In this document: positions 7,092-16,043 of the stretch, piece by piece
How positions within the stretch are numbered: position 1 is the stretch's first letter
Layout of the letters: each line of letters begins with the position of its first letter
Assembly (NCBI GenBank): GCA_947581615.1
Contig: CANPVD010000101.1
Location: 1 to 43,810, forward strand
DNA: 43,810 nucleotides
Reading direction: 5' to 3'
Source of the DNA: Candidatus Humimonas hydrogenitrophica
GTDB lineage: Bacteria; Gemmatimonadota; Gemmatimonadetes; Palauibacterales; Palauibacteraceae
Program-made: the position numbers and the translations under genes
Notes under the pieces: model-generated
The model's input: only the letters and a program-made list of their open reading frames with translations
Databases searched by the model: none
What the model was told of the DNA's origin: nothing

Positions 7092-8792
7092 ATGCGGGCC
7101 GCACCCCCGGAGGACCCTCGACCGGGTGGTGGTTTGCTCCTCTTCCTGTCGCTCACGGCCGTCTACCTGCTTCCGGCAGCGCACCCGGCCCTGTCCGCGC
7201 TCCTCGGCGTGGACACCGGGTGGCTGTGGAGCGTGCATCTCGTGCCCGTGGCCATCCTCTCCTACAGGAACGGGACATGGGGCGCCGTTCCGGCCGTGCT
7301 CACCAGCGTCGTCCTGGTCCTCATCGGGGAGTTCGTGCTCGGGGGCGGAACCGTCGTCGGCCTGGACCCGTCGTCGGCCGATCTCCTCGCTCTCGCCACC
7401 AGCTTCTCGGACGTGCTGGTCGCCGCCCTGGCGCTGTATGCGAGGCGAAACGCGCGAGACCTGCGTGCCGCGGCGTTCAGGGATCACCTCACCGGCCTTC
7501 CGAACCGACGCTTGTTCCTGGATCGCCTCTCGCACCGGGTCGTGCAGGCGCGGCGCCGGCCCCGGGCCCGGTTCGGGATCCTCTTCCTGGACCTGGACAG
7601 CTTCAAGCTCATCAACGACAGCCTGGGGCACGCGGTCGGCAACGAGGTCCTCCGACGCACGGCCCGTCGCCTGGAGCGCAGCCTCCGCGACATCGACACG
7701 GTGACGCGCTGGGGCGGCGACGAGTTCGTCGTCCTCCTCGACGAGGTGGAAGACGAGCGGGACGCCACCACCGTGGCCCGGCGGATCTTCCATTCCCTCG
7801 AGCTTCCCATGGAGGTGGAGGGCTACCGGGTCCAGCTGGATGTGAGCGTGGGAGTGACACTGGGCACTGACCACGACACGGACGCGGAGGCCCTCGTCGG
7901 CGAGGCCGACACCGCCATGTACCGGGCCAAGGGGCAGGGCAAGGGTCGAATCGCCGTGTTCACGCCTTCAATGCACGCGCAGGCGCGGACCCGCCTCGAG
8001 CTGGAGACAGAGCTCCAGGGCGCCATGGAGCGGGCCGAGTTCCTCCTCCACTACCAGCCGCTGGTGTCCCTGGAGGACGGCAGGGTCGCGGGTCTAGAGG
8101 CCCTGGTTCGCTGGAGGCACCCGCGGCGCGGATTGCTGTCGCCCTCCGACTTCATGCCAGTGGCCGAGGAGACCGCGGTGGTCGTTCCGCTCGGGACCTT
8201 CGTCCTCCGCGAAGCATGCCGCACGCTGGCCGGATGGCGCCGCCGGCACGGAGAGCTGGATGGGCTTTCGGTCGCCGTCAACGTGTCGGCCCGGCAGCTG
8301 TCGCGAAGCGACTTCGTGGAGGTGGTGGCGGAGGTGTGCCGCGAGTTCGAGCTTCCCCCCGAGTGCCTGCACCTGGAGATCACCGAGACCGTGCTGGTGG
8401 AGAACGCGGAGCTGGCGTCGCGGTCCCTGGACCGCCTGAGGAGCGTCGGCATCCAGCTCTCCATCGATGACTTCGGGACAGGGTATTCATCGCTGGACTA
8501 TCTGCACCGCTTCCCGGTCCACCGACTCAAGATCGACCGCTCCTTCGTGGAACCGCTCCGCGACGGGCACCGCAACGCGGCCATCATCCGGGCCGTGGTG
8601 GCGCTCGGCCGCGAGCTGGGGATCCGAACCGTGGCGGAGGGGGTCGAGACCGAGCAGCAACGGGCCGTGGTCGAATCGGTGGGCTGCGACTACGGACAGG
8701 GTTACCATTTCTTTCCGCCGCTGCTGCACCAGGAGACCGAGACGCTGATCGCCCGGATCGCGTCGGGGAGTCCCGGCCGGGCTCTCCGCTGA
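7092..8792 (+). CDS. Membrane GGDEF-EAL protein, copy 2 (c-di-GMP)
   Basis: A 566-residue paralogue of the preceding gene with the same order: membrane part (LLLFLSLTAVYLLPAAHPAL, then the TGWLWSVHLVPVAILSY segment), GGDEF domain with RWGGDEF and an I-site RDID five residues ahead, and an EAL domain with EALVRW, LEITET, DDFGTGYSSL, KIDRSF and AEGVE. Both catalytic sets appear intact, so it is not a degenerate copy. Similarity to copy 1 extends through the membrane part, pointing to duplication of a whole gene. Differences gather in the linker after the GGDEF site (EDERDATTVA versus DSAGAEVVA) and at the C-terminus. The ATG at 7092 lacks a ribosome binding site and is preceded by a hairpin. 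Confidence 0.9.
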   Translation: MRAAPPEDPRPGGGLLLFLSLTAVYLLPAAHPALSALLGVDTGWLWSVHLVPVAILSYRNGTWGAVPAVLTSVVLVLIGEFVLGGGTVVGLDPSSADLLALATSFSDVLVAALALYARRNARDLRAAAFRDHLTGLPNRRLFLDRLSHRVVQARRRPRARFGILFLDLDSFKLINDSLGHAVGNEVLRRTARRLERSLRDIDTVTRWGGDEFVVLLDEVEDERDATTVARRIFHSLELPMEVEGYRVQLDVSVGVTLGTDHDTDAEALVGEADTAMYRAKGQGKGRIAVFTPSMHAQARTRLELETELQGAMERAEFLLHYQPLVSLEDGRVAGLEALVRWRHPRRGLLSPSDFMPVAEETAVVVPLGTFVLREACRTLAGWRRRHGELDGLSVAVNVSARQLSRSDFVEVVAEVCREFELPPECLHLEITETVLVENAELASRSLDRLRSVGIQLSIDDFGTGYSSLDYLHRFPVHRLKIDRSFVEPLRDGHRNAAIIRAVVALGRELGIRTVAEGVETEQQRAVVESVGCDYGQGYHFFPPLLHQETETLIARIASGSPGRALR

Positions 8793-8869
8793 GCGGTCGG
8801 CGGGCACGATCCCCGAAAGGCCAGAGCCCAGAGGCCGCGGAGCGCGGAAGGCCCGGGAGGAACGGTGGC

Positions 8870-9769
8870 CTACGGGTACAGGAGCCGGGCCGCCTCCTCC
8901 AGGCCCTCGATGCCCCGGAGCTCGTAGGGGAAGAGCGGGAGCTCCTGGATCGGCAGGTCCCCGTACGTTTCGCGCAGACGCCGGAGCTGCACGCCCTGTC
9001 CTTCCGCCTTCCGGCGCAGGAACTCCGAGTCCTCCGTCTTCACCACGTTGTTCACGACCAGGCGGTCCACCCCGAGGCCGTGCGACCGCATCTCCCCGAA
9101 CACCCCCTCGAGCTGATCCACGGCCAGCGCCTCGGGGATGGTCACCATCGTGAAGCGGACCCGTTTCCGGAGGAAGGCCATGCACGCTTCGGCCAGCCCC
9201 TGCCAGCGGCGCAGGACCTCGAGGATGGACTCCCGGCCCTCGCCCGACGTGCGGATCCGCGAGTAGATCCGCGGCGCCATCCGGAGGTGCTCGCCCAGGA
9301 GCGCCGGAGTCTCGAGGAGGGCCAGCGTCTGCCCGAGTGGCGCCGTGTCCCACACGATGGGGCGGTAGGTCCCCTCCTCCGCCAGCCGCCGGATGTGGTC
9401 CACCATGAACTCCTCGTTGAGGCCCGGAAGCACCGAGGTCATGAACGCCACGAAGGTCGGGTAGTCCACGTCCACGAAGGCCGAGAACACCGCGTAGACG
9501 TCGCGGCCGAAGCGCTCGTCCCACATGCGCCGGACCTGCTCGAGGCCGAGCTCGAGAATCTCCAGGCCGGGGCGGACCTCGCGGGTGTGGCCCGGCAGTC
9601 CGAAGATGTGCGAGAGGGAGGGGGTCGGGTCGGTGGAGATGGCCAGCGCGCGCTCGCCCCGGCCGGCGAAGTGGAGGGCCGTGGCGGCGGCGCACGTCGT
9701 CTTGCCCACGCCTCCCTTGCCGATGAAGACGTGGACAGCCGGGTCGGCGCCCGACTCCGGCGCCGTCAC
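8870..9769 (-). CDS. ArsA-like P-loop ATPase
   Basis: A 299-residue SIMIBI ATPase of the ArsA/Get3 class. The deviant Walker A is GKGGVGKTT (17-25) with the signature Lys, followed by ALAISTDPTPSLSHIF, which matches the switch I region (STDPAHSL in classical ArsA). The switch II region is WDTAPLGQTLALLE, where classical ArsA has DTAPTGHTLRLL, so the Thr and His there are changed. It is a single half, not the duplicated ArsA. No arsB or arsR gene is near, so arsenite extrusion is unlikely; targeting or protein-sorting roles are alternatives. The start at 9769 is four bases after the stop of the upstream oxidoreductase, so the two are an operon. Confidence 0.8.
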   Translation of the reverse strand: MTAPESGADPAVHVFIGKGGVGKTTCAAATALHFAGRGERALAISTDPTPSLSHIFGLPGHTREVRPGLEILELGLEQVRRMWDERFGRDVYAVFSAFVDVDYPTFVAFMTSVLPGLNEEFMVDHIRRLAEEGTYRPIVWDTAPLGQTLALLETPALLGEHLRMAPRIYSRIRTSGEGRESILEVLRRWQGLAEACMAFLRKRVRFTMVTIPEALAVDQLEGVFGEMRSHGLGVDRLVVNNVVKTEDSEFLRRKAEGQGVQLRRLRETYGDLPIQELPLFPYELRGIEGLEEAARLLYP

Positions 9770-9773
9770 GATC

Positions 9774-10469
9774 TCACACCGGATCGGCGAGGCTGCCCGG
9801 GCTGTCCTCCGTGGCGGTGAACGCGGGCTTCCGCTCCGGGCTGGCCTCGTCGAGCGCCTGGCGCACGCCCTCCGCGTCGAGATCGGATCCGTACACCGGT
9901 GTCTCCGGCTGCTGCTTCCAGGACTCGTCCAGCCCCCCGGCGTCGACCGAATCGAAGCCGAGCTCGTCGATGAGCTTCATGACGATGGCCTTGTCGGACT
10001 CGTCGTCGCCGGCCACGGGGAGCGCGATGCGGTCGGGGTCTTCCTTCGGGCGGCCGTGCGACATAAGGTGGGCGGCGTAGATGTTGTTGAACGCCTTGAC
10101 CACGGGGCGGCCCAGCTGCTCGGAGACCCAGCGGCTCTCGGTCATCCCCTCCTCGATGGCCTCGATGCGCCCGTCGCGCTGGCGTGGGTAATAGTTCCCC
10201 GTGTCGACCACGACCACATCGTCGCGGACCCCCTCGAACAGGTCGTCGGGGAGGTCGGGGATAGCCGCCTGCGGGATGGTGACGATGACCACCTCGCCCG
10301 ACCGAGCCGCTTCGCGAGCCCACACGGCATGGGCGCCCGTCTCCCGGGCCAGGTCGCTCAACGTCGCCGGGTCCCGGGAGTTGGCCACCCACACATCGTG
10401 ACCCGCCTCCGTGAACCGCCGGGTGAGCGTTCCGCCGATGTGTCCCGCGCCGATGATGCCGATCTTCAT
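9774..10469 (-). CDS. F420-reductase-like NAD(P)-binding oxidoreductase
   Basis: A 231-residue protein of the COG2085 type (NADPH:F420 reductase-like). The Rossmann loop is at the very N-terminus (KIGIIGAGHIGGTLTRRF), followed by the strand-end WVANSRDP, where NSR suggests NADP preference, and VVIVTIPQAAIPDLP. The central KAFNNIYA and LPVAGDDESDKAIVMKLIDELGFDSVDAG segments are typical of the family. Most bacterial members lacking F420 are of unknown substrate; F420 use cannot be judged here. ATG at 10469 follows GGGAG. It is the first gene of a two-gene unit with the ArsA-like ATPase, four bases apart. Confidence 0.8.
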   Translation of the reverse strand: MKIGIIGAGHIGGTLTRRFTEAGHDVWVANSRDPATLSDLARETGAHAVWAREAARSGEVVIVTIPQAAIPDLPDDLFEGVRDDVVVVDTGNYYPRQRDGRIEAIEEGMTESRWVSEQLGRPVVKAFNNIYAAHLMSHGRPKEDPDRIALPVAGDDESDKAIVMKLIDELGFDSVDAGGLDESWKQQPETPVYGSDLDAEGVRQALDEASPERKPAFTATEDSPGSLADPV

Positions 10470-10566
10470 GGTATCGTCTCTCCCGCTTCGTCCACCGCTA
10501 CACCGACACCGCGAGCCCGTCGGGGGCGCGCGATCGATAGGATCGTCGGCCTGCGCCCCGTCCGCC

Positions 10567-11142
10567 TCAGTCGGATCCGACCGACGCCTTCTTCTTCAGG
10601 ATGCCCATGAACTCGCGCATCCAGGCCGGGTGGTCGGGCCACGCCCGGGCGGAGACCATGGCCCCATCCACCACGGCGGCGGAATCCACGAACTCCGCCC
10701 CCGCCCTCTCCACGTCCGGGGCGATGGCCGGGTAGGCGGCGGTGCGCCGGCCCTCGAGCACGCCCGCCGCGGCCAGGCCGAGGCCCGCGTGGCAGATCTG
10801 CGCCACCGGCCTCTCCTCGTCGAAGAAGTAGCGTACGATGCGGACGAAGTCGGGATCGTTCCGGATGTATTCGGGCGCCCGGCCTCCCGGGATCACCAGG
10901 GCCGCGTAGTCGGCCGGGTCGACGTCGGCGAACGCCACGTCCGCGTCCCACGCGTAGCCGGGCTTCTCCGTGTAGGTGTCGAATCCGGCCTCGAAGTCGT
11001 GCACGACGAAGTGGAGCTTCTTCTTCGAGGGGGCCGCGATGTCCACCTCGTACCCCTCCTCCAGCAGCCGCTGGTAGGGGTACATGACCTCGAGCGACTC
11101 GGCGGCGTCTCCGGTGAGGATCAAGATCTTAGGGGCGGTCAT
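10567..11142 (-). CDS. DJ-1/PfpI family protein
   Basis: A 191-residue class I glutamine amidotransferase-like protein of the DJ-1/PfpI family. The nucleophile elbow is AQICHAGLGL with Cys117 followed by His118, the usual arrangement in PfpI-type members. The family Glu is probably E15 (GDAAESLEV), and the oxyanion region is VIPGGRAPEYIR. Members act as glyoxalase III/deglycases, chaperones or peptidases; which applies here cannot be told. The C-terminal ARAWPDHPAWMREFMGIL is also family-like. ATG at 11142 follows GAGGAG. Same strand as the oxidoreductase downstream (97-base gap), so it may be cotranscribed. Confidence 0.85.
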   Translation of the reverse strand: MTAPKILILTGDAAESLEVMYPYQRLLEEGYEVDIAAPSKKKLHFVVHDFEAGFDTYTEKPGYAWDADVAFADVDPADYAALVIPGGRAPEYIRNDPDFVRIVRYFFDEERPVAQICHAGLGLAAAGVLEGRRTAAYPAIAPDVERAGAEFVDSAAVVDGAMVSARAWPDHPAWMREFMGILKKKASVGSD

Positions 11143-11357
11143 CGCGGCGTCTCCTCGTTGCGGTCACGGATCGTTCCGGGTTCGGCGCTCGACCACCCCA
11201 CCTCCTTTGCGATGGTCGTGCCACCGACGCGCTCGGAGTGTGCCGGGAGGCACTGGCGCGGCCGCCGCGAAGCGCTACCATGAGCGACCTGGCCGTCCTC
11301 GTACAGTCGATGGCCGGTTCAGGGCAGCTCGATCCCCCTCTTCTCACGGAGCGGAAC

Positions 11358-11822
11358 ATGCCCGCTCGTCTATCGCGTACCTCCGGTACGCTCTCCGCCG
11401 ACCTGGTGGGCACCTGGGAGCTCGTCTCGCGCCTGGACCGCACGCCATCGGGCGAGCCTCGGCCCGAGCCTACCCTCGGTGAGGACCCGGCGGCCCTTCT
11501 CTACTACGATCGGACCGGCCACTTCGCCGCCCAATTCATGAAACGGGATCGGACCACGGTGGTGGAGAAGCAGGCCGCGGCGGGCCCCAACAACAGCCGC
11601 GCCTGCGAGGGCTACGACGCCTACTTCGGCACCTACGCGGTGGACGACCTGCGCGGCACGGTCACCCAGCGGCTGGACGGTGCGCTCTCGCCGGAGAACG
11701 TCGGGCAGGTCCTCACCCGGGCCATGCGGGTCACCGGAGACACACTGACCATCGCTCTGGACACGGCTACGGCGGCGGGCGAGCCGGTCACGCGGACGCT
11801 GGTGTGGAGGCGGGTGGGCTGA
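11358..11822 (+). CDS. Lipocalin-like domain protein
   Basis: A 154-residue protein similar to the bacterial lipocalin-like domain family (PF13924 type). It opens with DLVGTWELVSRL, the usual first strand, then LLYYDRTGHFAAQFMKRDR, YDAYFGTYAVDDLRGTVTQRLDGAL and the closing TLTIALDTATAAG with LVWRRVG. There is no signal peptide with the start used. The ATG at 11358 is chosen because GGAG lies about seven bases upstream and the domain starts soon after; an in-frame ATG at 11280 would add 26 residues. Function unknown; some neighbours of this family are dehydratase- or cyclase-like. The gene converges on tRNA-Ala, 13 bases away. Confidence 0.7.
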   Translation: MPARLSRTSGTLSADLVGTWELVSRLDRTPSGEPRPEPTLGEDPAALLYYDRTGHFAAQFMKRDRTTVVEKQAAAGPNNSRACEGYDAYFGTYAVDDLRGTVTQRLDGALSPENVGQVLTRAMRVTGDTLTIALDTATAAGEPVTRTLVWRRVG

Positions 11823-11835
11823 GGAGCGTGGGAAG

Positions 11836-11908
11836 TGGAGCCGACCGGGATCGAACCGGTGACCTCCTGCTTGCAAAGCAGGCGCTCTCCCGACTGAGCT
11901 ACGGCCCC
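11836..11908 (-). tRNA. tRNA-Ala (UGC)
   Basis: A 73-base tRNA with a complete cloverleaf. It starts GGGGCCGUAGCUCAG, has the anticodon stem-loop CCUGC UUUGCAA GCAGG giving UGC, the T arm CCGGUUCGAUCCCGG and discriminator A. The 3' CCA is not encoded. It is the only tRNA for this codon family in the window. Confidence 0.97.
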
Positions 11909-12204
11909 TCGGAGACCTCGCGCTCCGCTATACACCCGGCGGGGACGTGGGATCGCGGGTCGAGCCCGGCTGTCCGGCCGGGCGCTGAAGAAGCTAGTCC
12001 GGCTCCCGGCGACGGACAACAGACCCTCTTCCGAAGGTAGTCGCGACCCCGCCCGTGGCCTTATCTTGGTCGTTCCCCGAGCGGGTGGGGACGGTCGCTG
12101 GCGACCGGACCTTCCGACGGCTTCGGGGCTACTCTCAGGCGTCCCGCGCCCGGCCGGCGCGGGAGCGCGGACGGGCCGCGACCGAGCGACCAGGAAGGAA
12201 GCGG
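11909..12204. other. Spacer between tRNA-Ala and E1 gene
   Basis: A divergent spacer that must hold the promoters of tRNA-Ala and the fused E1 gene. On the minus strand a TATAGC at about 11927-11932 is a plausible tRNA -10 element, but no good -35 is seen. The frame upstream of the E1 start is open but Arg-rich and not protein-like. Confidence 0.4.
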
Positions 12205-14340
12205 ATGGCCACTCCCTTGGAAGCGATCGGCACGAAGATAGAGACCGAGGACACGCACGGCCTGGAGACCGAGGACCTCCTCGGCTTCTACCGGACCATG
12301 GTCACCTCCCGGCGGGTGGACGACCGGGAAATGTCCATGAAGCGCCAGCAGAAGATCTTCTTCCAGATCTCGGGCGCCGGCCACGAAGCCATCAACGTCG
12401 CGGCCGGAAAGGCGATGAGGTCCGGCCAGGACTGGCTGTTCCCGTACTACCGGGACCGGGCCCTGTGCCTGCAGCTCGGCGTCACGCCCTACGAGATGTT
12501 CCTGCAGGCGGTGGGCGCCGCGGACGACCCGGCCAGCGGCGGGCGCGAGATGCCCGCCCACTTCGGGCACCGGAAGTACAACATCCCGACCTCCTCCAGT
12601 ACGGTCGGGAGCCAGTACCTGACGGCCGTCGGGTGCGCCGAAGCCGTGGTCCGGGCCGACGCCATCGGCGTCGACCAGGACGCGATGCCGCGCTCCGAGG
12701 GCGAGCTCGTGGTGGTGTGCGGCGGCGAGGGCTCGACCTCCGAGGGCGAGTTCTGGGAGGCGCTCAACACGGCCTGCAACCTCAAGCTCCCGGTCATCTT
12801 CCTGGTGGAGGACAACGGCTACGCCATCTCGGTCCCGGTCGAAGTGCAGACGGCCGGCGCCAGCATCTCGAAGCTCGTGTCCGGCTTCCCCGATCTCCTG
12901 GTCCGCGAGGTCGACGGCACCAACCCGATCGAGAGCTACGGCGTCATGCTCGAGGCCGCGGCGCACTGCCGCGAGCGCCAGGGCCCGGCCCTGGTCCACG
13001 CGCACGTGATCCGCCCCTACAGCCATTCCATGTCCGACAGCGAGGACATGTACAAGACGGAGGCGGAGCGCGAGGAGGAGGCCCGCCGCGACCCGATCAA
13101 GACGTTCGGGGAGTGGCTGGTCCGAGAAGGCCACGCCACCGAGGAGGACCTCCAGTCTTTGCGGGAGGAGGTGGACCGGGAGGTTTCCGAGGCGGCCGAC
13201 CAGGCCATGGCGCACGAGCAGCCCGCGCCCGACACGCTCTACCTGCACCTGTTCTCGGAGGAGGTGGACCCGCGGTCGGACGACTTCGCCACGGAGCCGG
13301 CGCTCGAGGGGAACGAGACCACCATGGTCGACCTCCTCAACATGTGCCTCCGGGACGAGATGGAGCGCGATTCGCGCATCGTCGTGTTCGGCGAGGACGT
13401 GGCGGACGCGAGCCGCGAGGAGGTGCTGGACCAGGTCAAGGGGAAGGGCGGCGTGTTCAAGGTCACGGCCGGCCTGCAGCGCCGCTTCGGCGGGGACCGG
13501 GTGTTCAACTCCCCGCTGGCCGAGGCCAACATCATCGGCCGGGCGGTGGGCATGGCCACGCGCGGCATGAAGCCCGTGGCCGAGATCCAGTTCGTCGACT
13601 ACATCTGGCCGGGCTACAACCAGCTCCGCAGCGAGCTGGCCACCATGCGCTGGCGCTCCAACGGCCACTTCTCCGCGCCCGCCGTGATCCGGACCACCTA
13701 CGGCGGCTACCTGGGCGGCGGAGCCATGTACCACTCGCAGAGCAGCGGCTCGCTGTTCACGCACATTCCCGGGCTCCACGTGGTGTGCCCGTCGAACGCG
13801 CTGGACGCGAACGGCCTGCTGCGCACCGCCATCCGGTGCGAGGACCCGGTGCTCTTCCTGGAGCACAAGCACCTGTACCGGCAGACCTACAACAAGAGCG
13901 CCTATCCGGGCCCCGACTTCATGATCCCCTTCGGCCGCGCCGCCCGGGTCGAGGAGGGGACCGACCTCACGGTCGTGACCTACGGGGCCCTGGTGGAGCG
14001 CACCCGCAAGGCCCTAAAAAAGCTGGAGAAGGACGGCACGCCGGTGAGCGTCGACCTCCTGGACCTGCGGACGCTGAACCCGCTCGACATGGACGCCATC
14101 GTCGAGTCGGTGAAGCGCACGAACAAGGTCCTGGTGGCCTACGAGGACCCGCGCTCGTGGGGCTGGGGCGCGGAGATCTCGGCGCGCATCGCCGACGAGG
14201 TGTTCGAGTGGCTGGACGGCCCGGTGCGCCGCGTCACCGGCACCGACACCTTCGTGGCCTACGCGCCGCGCCTCGAGGACGTCATCCTGCCGCAGGTCGA
14301 CGACCTGGCCGAAGGGATCCTGGAGCTGCACCGGTACTGA
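12205..14340 (+). CDS. Fused E1 alpha-beta 2-oxoacid dehydrogenase (branched-chain type)
   Basis: A 711-residue thiamine-diphosphate dehydrogenase with E1 alpha (about 1-330) and E1 beta (about 340-711) joined in one chain. The alpha half has the ThDP/Mg loop, [17 protein letters not shown] through EDNGYAISV (about 172-210), resembling the GEG...N form of branched-chain E1. The beta half opens [28 protein letters not shown] and keeps [29 protein letters not shown] and LEHKHLYR. By family it would decarboxylate 2-oxoisovalerate-type or similar 2-oxo acids and pass the acyl group to a lipoyl E2. No E2 or E3 is adjacent; it may use the E2/E3 at 26.5-29.3 kb or another set. ATG at 12205 follows AGGAAGGA; the longer frame to 12055 is not protein-like. 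Confidence 0.88.
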   Translation: MATPLEAIGTKIETEDTHGLETEDLLGFYRTMVTSRRVDDREMSMKRQQKIFFQISGAGHEAINVAAGKAMRSGQDWLFPYYRDRALCLQLGVTPYEMFLQAVGAADDPASGGREMPAHFGHRKYNIPTSSSTVGSQYLTAVGCAEAVVRADAIGVDQDAMPRSEGELVVVCGGEGSTSEGEFWEALNTACNLKLPVIFLVEDNGYAISVPVEVQTAGASISKLVSGFPDLLVREVDGTNPIESYGVMLEAAAHCRERQGPALVHAHVIRPYSHSMSDSEDMYKTEAEREEEARRDPIKTFGEWLVREGHATEEDLQSLREEVDREVSEAADQAMAHEQPAPDTLYLHLFSEEVDPRSDDFATEPALEGNETTMVDLLNMCLRDEMERDSRIVVFGEDVADASREEVLDQVKGKGGVFKVTAGLQRRFGGDRVFNSPLAEANIIGRAVGMATRGMKPVAEIQFVDYIWPGYNQLRSELATMRWRSNGHFSAPAVIRTTYGGYLGGGAMYHSQSSGSLFTHIPGLHVVCPSNALDANGLLRTAIRCEDPVLFLEHKHLYRQTYNKSAYPGPDFMIPFGRAARVEEGTDLTVVTYGALVERTRKALKKLEKDGTPVSVDLLDLRTLNPLDMDAIVESVKRTNKVLVAYEDPRSWGWGAEISARIADEVFEWLDGPVRRVTGTDTFVAYAPRLEDVILPQVDDLAEGILELHRY

Positions 14341-14425
14341 GGGGGCGCCCCGGCTTCCGCGCCGCACGGATAGGCCGCCCCGGCCGTCACCCTCCCGCGG
14401 GCGACAGGACGCACGATCCGGGATG

Positions 14426-14445
14426 CTCTACTTGTACAAGTAGAG
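14426..14445. repeat. 20-bp perfect palindrome, copy 1
   Basis: CTCTACTTGTACAAGTAGAG, identical to its own reverse complement, lying 85 bases after the fused E1 stop and 23 bases before the stop of the convergent peroxidase gene. The same sequence recurs at 20191-20210. As RNA it would fold into an 8-bp stem with a GUAC loop on either strand. Confidence 0.85.
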
Positions 14446-14468
14446 GGTCGCGCGGCAGCCTCCCCGGC

Positions 14469-15884
14469 CTACCTGCGGACCGGAAGCCCGCTCGGCACGG
14501 CAGCCGGGATCACTCTCCGAAGGTCACGGGCGCGATCGTCGGTCAGGGCCCTCATGAACGCCGTCACCTCCCGCACGAACGTGGCGTCGAAGTCCGCCGC
14601 CCGGATGAAGGGCGAGCGGGCGGCGATGACCGCATCGCGGTTGTCCACGAGCGTCCCCCTGAGGAGAGGCTCGGGGACGTCCGCGTCCGAATAGGCGCGA
14701 AGCTTGTCGGCGTTACGGCTGTAGTGGTCGATGAAGTCGTCCAGGTGCGCGAACTGCCCGGCGTGCCCGTATGGGCCGGTCAGCTCCACGTTGCGGAGGG
14801 GCGAGGTCCGGAACCCGTAGAGGTCGTCCGGATCCCCGGTCACGTTCATCCGCCCGAAATCGTCCCGGCCCGTAGGGCCGTTCCCCTCGCCCGGTCCGAA
14901 CTGGGCGAGCGCCACGTCGTGAAACTGGTCGTCGGAGAAGACCGGCCCGTTGTGGCAGGTCGAGCACGGGGCCTCCATAAAGTCCAGCGCCCCCCGGAGC
15001 TGCTCGGCCGTCAGCACGTCGTGGTCGCCCTCGAGGAACCGGTCCCATGGCGCATCGTCGAAGCTGAAGGCCTCGACGAGGAAGCCGGCGATGGCGTTGG
15101 ATGCGTGCGCGAACGTCATGTCCTCGAAGCGCTGGCCCGGATAGGCTGCCTCGAACATGCGGCGATATTCCGGGATCTTCCCGAGCCGCACCATGAGGGC
15201 CTCCCACACGGCCCGGAAGTCCCCGTCGGGCACGTCCGCGAGCTCATTCTCGCCAGGCTGCCCCCGCATCTCGAAGCGGTTCACCACCGGGAACATGGGC
15301 TGTGCGGACACGGCGCCGAACTTCAGCGCTCGCGTCATGGCTCGCGTGAGCTGGCTTCCGGCCGGCGTGTGGAGCTTGCCCGCCCGGTCGACCTCCACCC
15401 GCCCGTCCAGGAACATGTGATCGAGCCGCGCCAGGTTGAAGAGCGGAGGCGCGTTTCGAGGGATGAAGGTCCCCTCGGGGTGGATGCGCTCCGGTCCGAG
15501 GCCCGTGGCTCCCTGGCCGATCGCGAGGCTACGACCGTCGTCCGTGGCCAGCTCCGGCAGGTGGCACGTCATGCAGGAGATGTCGCGGTTGCCGCTCAGA
15601 AGCGGGTCGAAGGCGAGCGCGCGGCCCAGCCGCGCCAGCGCGGGCCGGACGTGGGGCGGTGCCGGCATAGGGGTGATGCCGCGCTGGGTCGCGAGCGATC
15701 GGACCCTGGTCGCGATGCCCGGATGGCCCGCGACCGCGAGATCGGCAGTCGAACGGTCGGGGGCGGTCGTGCCCGAGTCCGAGCACGCGGCCAGGAAGAG
15801 GAGCAGGAAGGCCGCCGCGCGGCCGATCACACCCCACGTCGGCCGGCCGTCGCGACCGGGATTCTGGGCGAAGTCCGACGTCAT
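14469..15884 (-). CDS. Di-heme cytochrome c peroxidase (MauG/CcpA type) lipoprotein
   Basis: A 471-residue exported di-heme protein. A lipoprotein signal ends at LLLFLAACSD (Cys34). Two c-type heme sites are present: CMTCH at 104-108, in the electron-accepting N-terminal lobe, and CSTCH at 307-311. The surrounding motifs (FDPLLSGNRDISCMTCHLPEL, RNAPPLFNLA, FMEAPCSTCHNGPVFSDDQFHDVAL, FRTSPLRNVELTGPYGHAGQF) are those of the bacterial cytochrome c peroxidase/MauG superfamily. It likely reduces hydrogen peroxide in the periplasm with electrons from a cytochrome, or carries out a MauG-like oxidation. ATG at 15884 is chosen for its AGGAG site and the adjacent signal; a longer frame to 15998 looks spurious. 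The next gene upstream on the same strand is an unnamed lipoprotein. Confidence 0.88.
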   Translation of the reverse strand: MTSDFAQNPGRDGRPTWGVIGRAAAFLLLFLAACSDSGTTAPDRSTADLAVAGHPGIATRVRSLATQRGITPMPAPPHVRPALARLGRALAFDPLLSGNRDISCMTCHLPELATDDGRSLAIGQGATGLGPERIHPEGTFIPRNAPPLFNLARLDHMFLDGRVEVDRAGKLHTPAGSQLTRAMTRALKFGAVSAQPMFPVVNRFEMRGQPGENELADVPDGDFRAVWEALMVRLGKIPEYRRMFEAAYPGQRFEDMTFAHASNAIAGFLVEAFSFDDAPWDRFLEGDHDVLTAEQLRGALDFMEAPCSTCHNGPVFSDDQFHDVALAQFGPGEGNGPTGRDDFGRMNVTGDPDDLYGFRTSPLRNVELTGPYGHAGQFAHLDDFIDHYSRNADKLRAYSDADVPEPLLRGTLVDNRDAVIAARSPFIRAADFDATFVREVTAFMRALTDDRARDLRRVIPAAVPSGLPVRR

Positions 15885-16043
15885 GGTCCTGGGCTCCTGA
15901 CATGGGGTACAGGCCTCGCTCGCTGGGCCTCCGCCGATGGGGCCAACACTCGAACGATCCCGGACGCCTCGGTGTGCGAAGGCATGGAGGGGCGGCACAT
16001 GCCGCCCCTCGCGCGCTCCGCGGCCGATCCGTGCGTCACGAGC

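Noticed and set aside
12055-12204. 50-residue N-terminal extension of the fused E1
   Set aside because: Arg-rich and without family similarity; AGGAAGGA and the ATG at 12205 are better.
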